Source of the DNA: JAZQUM01 sp045631305 | GTDB taxonomy: Bacteria; Bacillota; Clostridia; Oscillospirales; Oscillospiraceae | Assembly: GCA_045631305.1 (NCBI GenBank) | Contig: JAZQUM010000133.1 | Span: 1-18,019, forward strand | Direction: 5' to 3' | DNA: 18,019 nt | Part shown: positions 14,678 through 18,019 of the stretch, piece by piece | Layout: each line of letters opens with the position of its first letter | How positions within the stretch are numbered: position 1 is the first letter of the stretch | Program-made: the position numbers and the translations under genes | Notes under the pieces: model-generated | Databases searched by the model: none | What the model saw: the letters and a program-made list of their open reading frames with translations, nothing else | Told to the model about the DNA's origin: nothing

Positions 14678-14706
14678 ATAATACAATGTAGGGGCGAAAC
14701 TGTCAA
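14678..14706 (-). promoter_or_regulatory. Promoter of the lacI-led methyl-transfer operon
   Basis: On the minus strand a consensus TTGACA (14701-14706) and TATTAT (14678-14683) are spaced exactly 17 bp. Transcription would start near 14671, giving a leader of about 90 nt that contains the two operators. Confidence 0.8.
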
Positions 14707-14709
14707 TTC

Positions 14710-14725
14710 AAAATTGTGCAATTTT
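14710..14725. promoter_or_regulatory. Palindrome just upstream of the operon promoter
   Basis: AAAATTG-TG-CAATTTT is a perfect inverted repeat with 7-bp arms, 3 bp upstream of the -35 box. That is a suitable place for an activator or a second repressor; its ligand protein is unknown. Confidence 0.4.
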
Positions 14726-14867
14726 GTGCGGATGTGTGATAAAAGTTCATTAGGGTAGCAAAGAAAGCAGTTTTCTGACTGCCATAGAATAAGGAGGCAT
14801 TGCGCTTTTTGAATAGTCACCAGATAAAAGTGCAGTAGCGGGGATAGGAGATCTGCTAACAATAAAG

Positions 14868-14896
14868 AAAGAGTGGGTGAAATGCCCACTCTTTTT
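14868..14896. terminator. Orphan hairpin terminator
   Basis: 10-bp arms AAAGAGTGGG and CCCACTCTTT enclose a 7-nt loop, with T-rich sequence on either strand. No intact gene ends here, so the gene it once served has probably been lost, or it insulates the lacI promoter from upstream transcription. Confidence 0.7.
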
Positions 14897-14922
14897 CATG
14901 TAAAAATCGATCTTCAAACCTG

Positions 14923-14946
14923 TAAAGGGTAAACTAAAGGGTAAAC
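14923..14946. repeat. Tandem 12-bp direct repeat
   Basis: TAAAGGGTAAAC occurs twice without a gap (14923-14934, 14935-14946), about 60 bp outside the tRNA-Ser remnant. It resembles iterated binding sites of recombinases or replication proteins, but no function is shown. Confidence 0.7.
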
Positions 14947-14965
14947 CACGCAAAAAAGATAAAAG

Positions 14966-14999
14966 AAAAACCCTCAAAGCCTTGTGGCTCTAAGGGTTT
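14966..14999 (-). terminator. Terminator downstream of the second tRNA-Ser remnant
   Basis: An interrupted stem (AAACCCT/AGGGTTT outer, AGCC/GGCT inner, TTGT loop) is followed on the minus strand by T-rich sequence. It lies 4 nt after the CCA end of the remnant, as for a native tRNA transcript. Confidence 0.75.
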
Positions 15000-15003
15000 C
15001 TTA

Positions 15004-15031
15004 TGGCGGAGAGAAAGGGATTCGAACCCTT
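15004..15031 (-). other. 3' remnant of a tRNA-Ser gene (attachment site of the integrase element)
   Basis: On the minus strand the T-arm is intact (AAGGG, loop TTCGAAT, CCCTT), followed by acceptor TCTCTCC, discriminator G and CCA. The variable, anticodon and D arms are missing; the sequence upstream becomes A/T-rich element DNA. An integrase gene begins 70 bp away. This is the displaced 3' end left when an element integrates into a tRNA-Ser gene. The intact copy is expected at the other end of the element, beyond the right edge. Confidence 0.85.
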
Positions 15032-15078
15032 GAAAAAATTTCTATATCCTTTGCAGTTCAAGGGGTTGAGAAAGTCCG

Positions 15079-15100
15079 TTACACTTTTTATTACACTTTT
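15079..15100. repeat. Direct repeats between integrase and att core, possible arm-type sites
   Basis: TTACACTTTT occurs at 15079-15088 and 15091-15100, a 12-bp period, between the integrase stop codon and the tRNA-Ser core. Paired short direct repeats in this position are the usual arm sites bound by the N-terminal domain of tyrosine integrases. Function is inferred from position. Confidence 0.6.
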
Positions 15101-16082
15101 AAGGCGAAAAAAAGGCGGTCAGCTTTTCAACTGACAGTTTTTTATCCGCTTGCGCAAGATGCGTGTATATCTTTCGCATGGTGGAAGAGTCTGACCAACC
15201 GCCCAACTCCATGGTCTGCATTTCCGATAACCCGAGGTGATAACACAAGGAGGCGAAACTGTGCCGCAGGCCGTGGAAGCCGACTTCGGGCAAATTGTTT
15301 TTGGCACAGGTTTTGTTTATGTGCTTTTGGATCGTCTGCGGACACATGGTTACTATTTGGCCGTCAACCCCTTCCAACAATTCAGCAAGCCGGGGAATGA
15401 TGATAGGCACAGTACGCGCGGAAGATGCGTTCTTGTTGGTTTTCTTTGTCACCATGTTCCCGTTTTCATCCGGGACAACCGCGCCCTTTACGATAATGGT
15501 GCCGTTTACAATGCTATTCGATGTAAGGGCCAGCAGTTCGGAGCGGCGCAGGCCGTGAAGCGCGATCAAGGCGGCAACTTCAAAGTCCGCCCCTTCAATT
15601 AGGGCAACAAACTCTTTTATTTGTTCATAATCGAGGAACCGCTTGTCTTTTTGGACAATCTGCGGCAGGCGCACCCGTTCCACAATCAAATTGTTTTCCT
15701 TCAGCACAGATGCAAGGAACATCCAGGCATTACGCAGGGTTTTTGCGGAACACGCCTTTGCTTCCGTGTTTATGATGCGTTGCCAGTTCTTTATCTGCGC
15801 AATAGGGATGTTTTGAACCGATTGGAACCGGGTTCTTTGTATCGTCCTGTAACCCATAATGGTGGATGGTGACAGTACATTTTCCCTGTCCTCAATATAT
15901 TTGTCAATGGCCTTTTTAAGCGTGATGGAGTTGGGGCATTGCTTTGCGCCTGCCTTAATTGCTATTGCTTCCGCAACAGCTTCCTTTTCCGTGGGGCGTG
16001 TAACGGAGTATTCTTTCCCGTCAACCTTTACACGCACGAACCACGAGCCGGACGGAAGTTTCCGCGCCGTCGGTATCTTCAA
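15099..16082 (-). CDS. int: Tyrosine recombinase / site-specific integrase
   Basis: This is a 327-residue integrase that inserts and excises the element. Residues 1-45 look like the arm-binding domain (LPSGSWFVRVKVDGKEYSV). Residues 52-140 are the SAM-like core-binding domain, and 150-327 the catalytic domain. Catalytic residues visible are R179 (HGLRRSEL), H270 and R273 (HGLRHSFAS), W296 in place of the usual second His (GGWSD), and the nucleophile Y306 (RKIYTH). All are present, so the protein should be active. The start is a TTG at 16082 with AAAGGAGG 8 nt upstream; no suitable ATG exists at this position. The gene reads toward the att core 70 bp downstream. No excisionase was identified next to it. 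Confidence 0.95.
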   Translation of the reverse strand: MKIPTARKLPSGSWFVRVKVDGKEYSVTRPTEKEAVAEAIAIKAGAKQCPNSITLKKAIDKYIEDRENVLSPSTIMGYRTIQRTRFQSVQNIPIAQIKNWQRIINTEAKACSAKTLRNAWMFLASVLKENNLIVERVRLPQIVQKDKRFLDYEQIKEFVALIEGADFEVAALIALHGLRRSELLALTSNSIVNGTIIVKGAVVPDENGNMVTKKTNKNASSARTVPIIIPRLAELLEGVDGQIVTMCPQTIQKHINKTCAKNNLPEVGFHGLRHSFASLCYHLGLSEMQTMELGGWSDSSTMRKIYTHLAQADKKLSVEKLTAFFSP

Positions 16083-16157
16083 AACGGCACCTCCTTTCTG
16101 TGTTCACATATAAAGCACAACGCTCTGCGCCATTGCTCAACGCATGGTGCGGGGCGT

Positions 16158-16544
16158 TTATTCGTTTGTTGAACTTTTTTTGAAAGCTGGCAGAAGGTAT
16201 TTTTCAATTTCTGTAAGTTCCTCGATGCGCTCTACAGCTTTTTCTTTCCCTACTGCATTCAGCTTATCAAGAGCGTTCAAAATCCGAACCTTGGGACGGT
16301 TTTGAACAGCAAACTCATCTCCGCCGATAAGGTTATCAAGAGTAACACCATACACATCCGCCATTCTACACATTACGCTCACCTGCGGAACTCTGTGATC
16401 ACCTTCGTACAAGCGTAACGAATTCACGGCAATTCCTATTTGTTCAGCGGCTTCAATCTGTGTGAGCTTCGCTTTTTTTCTTGCATTTTTGAGATTTTCG
16501 CCGTAAAGAAAAACTGCTTCGCCGTCCAGAAGAACTGTTTTCAT
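16158..16544 (-). CDS. XRE-family HTH repressor (cI-like, element immunity)
   Basis: This is a 128-residue DNA-binding protein. Residues 13-70 form a Cro/cI HTH (GENLKNARKKAKLTQIEAAE, then IGIAVNSLRLYEGDHRVPQ), and residues 75-128 a helical tail rich in charged residues that probably dimerises. It lacks the LexA-like Ser-Lys peptidase domain, so induction by RecA-stimulated self-cleavage is not expected. An antirepressor or partner protein would be needed. The start ATG has GGAGG 8 nt upstream. It is divergent from the Cro-like gene across a 174-bp region with two dyads, the standard layout of a lysogeny switch. It is followed by the integrase 75 bp downstream, probably within the same transcript. 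Confidence 0.9.
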   Translation of the reverse strand: MKTVLLDGEAVFLYGENLKNARKKAKLTQIEAAEQIGIAVNSLRLYEGDHRVPQVSVMCRMADVYGVTLDNLIGGDEFAVQNRPKVRILNALDKLNAVGKEKAVERIEELTEIEKYLLPAFKKSSTNE

Positions 16545-16559
16545 GAGTGCGCCCTCCCC

Positions 16560-16602
16560 TTTGTGGTTAACCTATGATAACACATAACCACAAAAGTGGC
16601 AA
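16560..16602 (-). promoter_or_regulatory. Repressor promoter with 10-bp dyad operator
   Basis: On the minus strand TTGCCA (16597-16602) and TATCAT (16574-16579) are spaced 17 bp. Arms TTTGTGGTTA (16560-16569) and TAACCACAAA (16585-16594) are perfect complements 15 bp apart: one in the spacer, the other at the transcription start. This suits autoregulation. Confidence 0.65.
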
Positions 16603-16644
16603 CTTAATTTTGAAAATTTTTGCAAAAAAATGCCGAACTAGGTC

Positions 16645-16695
16645 TTGAAATAACTACTATAATGGGTATAATTATATATAGAGAACCATTATAGT
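16645..16695 (+). promoter_or_regulatory. Early-operon promoter with flanking dyad operator
   Basis: TTGAAA (16645-16650) and TATAAT (16667-16672) are spaced 16 bp and point at the Cro-like gene. Arms ACTATAATGG (16656-16665) and CCATTATAGT (16686-16695) flank the -10 box, 20 bp apart. The arm sequence differs from that of the repressor promoter. Confidence 0.7.
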
Positions 16696-16718
16696 GGGTA
16701 AACGAAAGGAGGAGAAAG

Positions 16719-16913
16719 ATGCGTATTGATAGAGTTAAACTTGCTACTGCGATGGCCCGTGAGGATATTGGGGTTAATGCGCTTGCAGAAAAAACAGGTC
16801 TCTCCCGATATACCATTACCGCTGTAAAGAACGGAAAGAGTTGCAGTGAAAGAACTGCACAGAAAATTTCGGCGGTTTTGGGCAAGGGTATTCTGCCGAA
16901 GGAGGCCCGCTGA
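16719..16913 (+). CDS. Small Cro-like HTH protein
   Basis: This is a 64-residue protein consisting of little more than a helix-turn-helix: RVKLATAMAREDIGVNALAE, then KTGLSRYTITAVKNGKSCSER, then a short C-terminal helix. Its size and its position as first gene of the rightward early operon, opposite the repressor, fit a Cro-type antagonist or an activator of the replication genes. The start ATG has AGGAGG 6 nt upstream. The stop codon overlaps the next start in TGATG, implying translational coupling. An excisionase role is possible, because some Xis proteins are small HTH proteins, but an XRE-like pattern fits better. Confidence 0.85.
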   Translation: MRIDRVKLATAMAREDIGVNALAEKTGLSRYTITAVKNGKSCSERTAQKISAVLGKGILPKEAR

Positions 16914-17494
16914 TGTATACGCCATTTACCGAAGTAAAGGAGCGCGTTTCTGTGCAGGATGCGGCGCGGTTCTATGGTGCGACCATTAACGAGCGCGGTT
17001 GGGCACTTTGCCAATTCCACAACGATCACAGCGCGTCCATGTCTTTCAAAAACGGATGGTATCGTTGTTGGTCTTGCGGTGCGTCGGGTGATGTTATCGA
17101 CTATGTAGGGCGGCTGTTTGACTTGGGGGCGAAAGATGCTGTTAAGAAGCTGAACGAGGATTTTTGCCTTGGGTTTGACTTTGGAACATGTACTCCGGAA
17201 ATGAAAGAGGAAGCGGCACGCAGAAGAAGGGCCGCAGGCGAAAAGCGCAGATTTGAAGAATGGCGCGTTGCCTTTATTTCGAGGCTGTGCGCGGCGTCGA
17301 GAGCGGCGCATCTGCTACCTGATAACGAGGTGTTCACGGAGCGCGGTGCCTTGGCGTTGCGGATGCAGGCTACCTGCGATTATTTGGCGAATGCGCTGGA
17401 AAGCGGAAACGAAAAAGAAATCAAACAAATTTACAACGAAAGGGGAATGATTGCGGAGTGGTTGAATTTAATTCTTGCGAAGCAAAGTGCTTAA
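16913..17494 (+). CDS. CHC2 zinc-finger (DnaG-type) primase N-terminal domain protein
   Basis: This 193-residue protein has at residues 5-70 the zinc-binding domain of DnaG-type primases: C33-x2-H36 and C52-x2-C55 (CQFH ... CWSC), followed by the GASGDVIDYVGRLF segment. The zinc finger contacts template DNA during primer initiation. No TOPRIM catalytic domain follows. The rest is a charged helical region (EEAARRRRAAGEKRRFEEW) and a helix-rich tail, so catalysis must come from another protein, most likely the adjacent D5/P4-type gene. The start overlaps the previous stop codon (TGATG) with AGGAGG upstream, and the end overlaps the next start (TAATG). These genes form a tightly coupled replication module of the element. 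Confidence 0.88.
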   Translation: MYTPFTEVKERVSVQDAARFYGATINERGWALCQFHNDHSASMSFKNGWYRCWSCGASGDVIDYVGRLFDLGAKDAVKKLNEDFCLGFDFGTCTPEMKEEAARRRRAAGEKRRFEEWRVAFISRLCAASRAAHLLPDNEVFTERGALALRMQATCDYLANALESGNEKEIKQIYNERGMIAEWLNLILAKQSA

Positions 17495-18019
17495 TGCCGC
17501 CCGACTACTCTGATTCGGGTAATGCCGAAGTGTTTGTGGGCATGTATAAAGACGATATTGCATTCTCGGATGCGCTTGGCTGGTTTTACTGGAACGGGAA
17601 GTTTTGGGAAAGAGACGAGCAAAAGCCAATTGCTTTGGCCATGGAACTTGCCGCCAAAATGCTGAAGGATGCAAACGAACAACGCAAGGTTGCGATTATG
17701 TACGACGCGGAACTGAAACTGCGGCAGATCGAGGGCGTGGATGTGTCGGACACGGAAATCGAAAACGTAAAAAACGAGCTTAAAAACTCGAAGGAGTATG
17801 TGGCTCACGCAAAGAAAACGCGGGATGTGCGCAAAATCCGCGCGATGGTTGAACTTGCAAAGCCTGCGTTGTCTGTGCAGGCCGAAGCGTTCGATGCTAA
17901 TCCGTCAATAATAAACACGCCCGCCGGCATTGTTGACCTTGTAAGTGGCGAGGTTCGGCCGCACGACAAAAAAGAGTATTGCACGAAAATGACTGCGACA
18001 GCCCTTGGTACAAAAGGGG
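17494..18019 (+). CDS. Phage/plasmid primase-helicase, P4/D5 family, 5' part (runs off right edge)
   Basis: The first 175 codons are visible. Residues 20-130 are a helical region typical of the D5_N segment (GWFYWNGKFWERDE early on). Residues 133-165 carry the conserved F-D-A-N-P, then GIVDLVSGEVRPHDKKEY pattern that precedes the superfamily 3 helicase in P4-type replication proteins. The ATPase part lies beyond the window. The protein should load and drive replication of the excised element. The start ATG overlaps the CHC2 stop codon in TAATG, and no separate ribosome site is obvious, so translation probably depends on coupling. The split between CHC2 and primase-helicase parts into two genes is common in phages and satellites. 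Confidence 0.8.
   Translation, partial: MPPDYSDSGNAEVFVGMYKDDIAFSDALGWFYWNGKFWERDEQKPIALAMELAAKMLKDANEQRKVAIMYDAELKLRQIEGVDVSDTEIENVKNELKNSKEYVAHAKKTRDVRKIRAMVELAKPALSVQAEAFDANPSIINTPAGIVDLVSGEVRPHDKKEYCTKMTATALGTKG

Larger units (their letters stand above)
14726..14965. other. Gene-poor interval between the operon promoter and the tRNA-Ser scar
   Basis: No supported gene is seen here. It holds a lone AAGGAGG (14791-14797) with no usable ORF behind it, a terminator-like hairpin at 14868-14896 and a 12-bp direct repeat at 14923-14946. This may be the debris of a lost gene or element end. Confidence 0.5.
15004..18019. mobile_element. Left end of an integrated prophage or phage-satellite-like element
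   Basis: The element starts at the tRNA-Ser scar. It carries, in order, an integrase (minus), a repressor (minus), a divergent operator region, a Cro-like gene, a CHC2 primase fragment and a D5/P4-type primase (plus), then leaves the window. No structural, packaging or conjugation gene is visible, so prophage, satellite and other integrative elements all remain possible. Confidence 0.85.

Noticed and set aside
14587..14686. N-terminal extension of the LacI protein to the ATG at 14686
   Set aside because: It would translate across the operators and the -10 box. ATG 14581 has AGGAGG at good spacing and fits the family N-terminus.
14662..14977. Two short minus-strand ORFs of 75 codons upstream of lacI
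   Set aside because: They overlap the promoter, a palindrome and a terminator hairpin, have no convincing ribosome site and resemble nothing known.
15004..15090. Complete tRNA-Ser gene
   Set aside because: Only the T-arm, acceptor 3' strand and CCA are present. Upstream on the minus strand there is no variable arm, anticodon stem or D arm.
14984..15400. Plus-strand ORF containing GGEKGIRTLE
   Set aside because: This is the same artefact: it is translated from the antisense of the second tRNA-Ser remnant.
1..18019. CRISPR array, insertion sequence or rRNA gene
   Set aside because: No regularly spaced repeat array, transposase or rRNA-like sequence was seen. The only repeats are the short ones listed.

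Overview
The window looks like chromosomal DNA of an anaerobic Gram-positive bacterium of the class Clostridia. The reasons are strong AGGAGG-type ribosome binding sites on nearly every gene, an SLH-anchored surface protein with a cohesin-like domain, a corrinoid/methyl-tetrahydrofolate methyl-transfer cluster, and a membrane pyrophosphatase of a divergent clostridial-looking type. Genus is inference only, because nothing here is a phylogenetic marker.

Positions 1-7300 are ordinary chromosome. They hold the 5' part of a membrane-bound pyrophosphatase gene (minus), a divergent LysR regulator followed by a DUF1643 gene (plus), then a convergent MATE efflux gene, an AzgA/PbuG-type purine permease and an SLH/cohesin-like surface protein (all minus). 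Several shared hairpin terminators separate the units. The hppA and lysR promoters appear to occupy the same 30 bp face to face.

Positions 7358-15031 are the most interesting part. A remnant of the 3' end of a tRNA-Ser gene lies at 7360-7382 and a second, nearly identical one at 15004-15031. Each is followed by a hairpin terminator and neither has a 5' half. Between them is a complete-looking module for corrinoid-dependent methyl transfer. It contains a PocR-domain AraC regulator (minus), a corrinoid protein (plus), and a five-gene minus-strand operon. In transcription order the operon is: LacI regulator, pterin-type (methyl-THF-like) methyltransferase, UroD-family zinc methyltransferase, DUF2284 metal-binding protein, and a [2Fe-2S]/ASKHA corrinoid activase. 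The expected logic is that the UroD-family enzyme takes a methyl group from an unknown donor to the corrinoid protein, the pterin-type enzyme passes it to tetrahydrofolate, and the activase rescues Co(II). No MttB-type methyltransferase is present, and the pterin-type enzyme departs from the canonical family at some substrate-contact positions.

Positions 15004 to the right edge are the left end of an integrated element inserted at tRNA-Ser. It has an integrase (minus), a repressor (minus), and a divergent early operon: a small Cro-like HTH protein, a CHC2 zinc-finger primase fragment and the start of a P4/D5-type primase-helicase. The order int-repressor-divergent-regulator-primase fits a prophage or a phage satellite. 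The right half and the expected intact tRNA-Ser lie outside the window.
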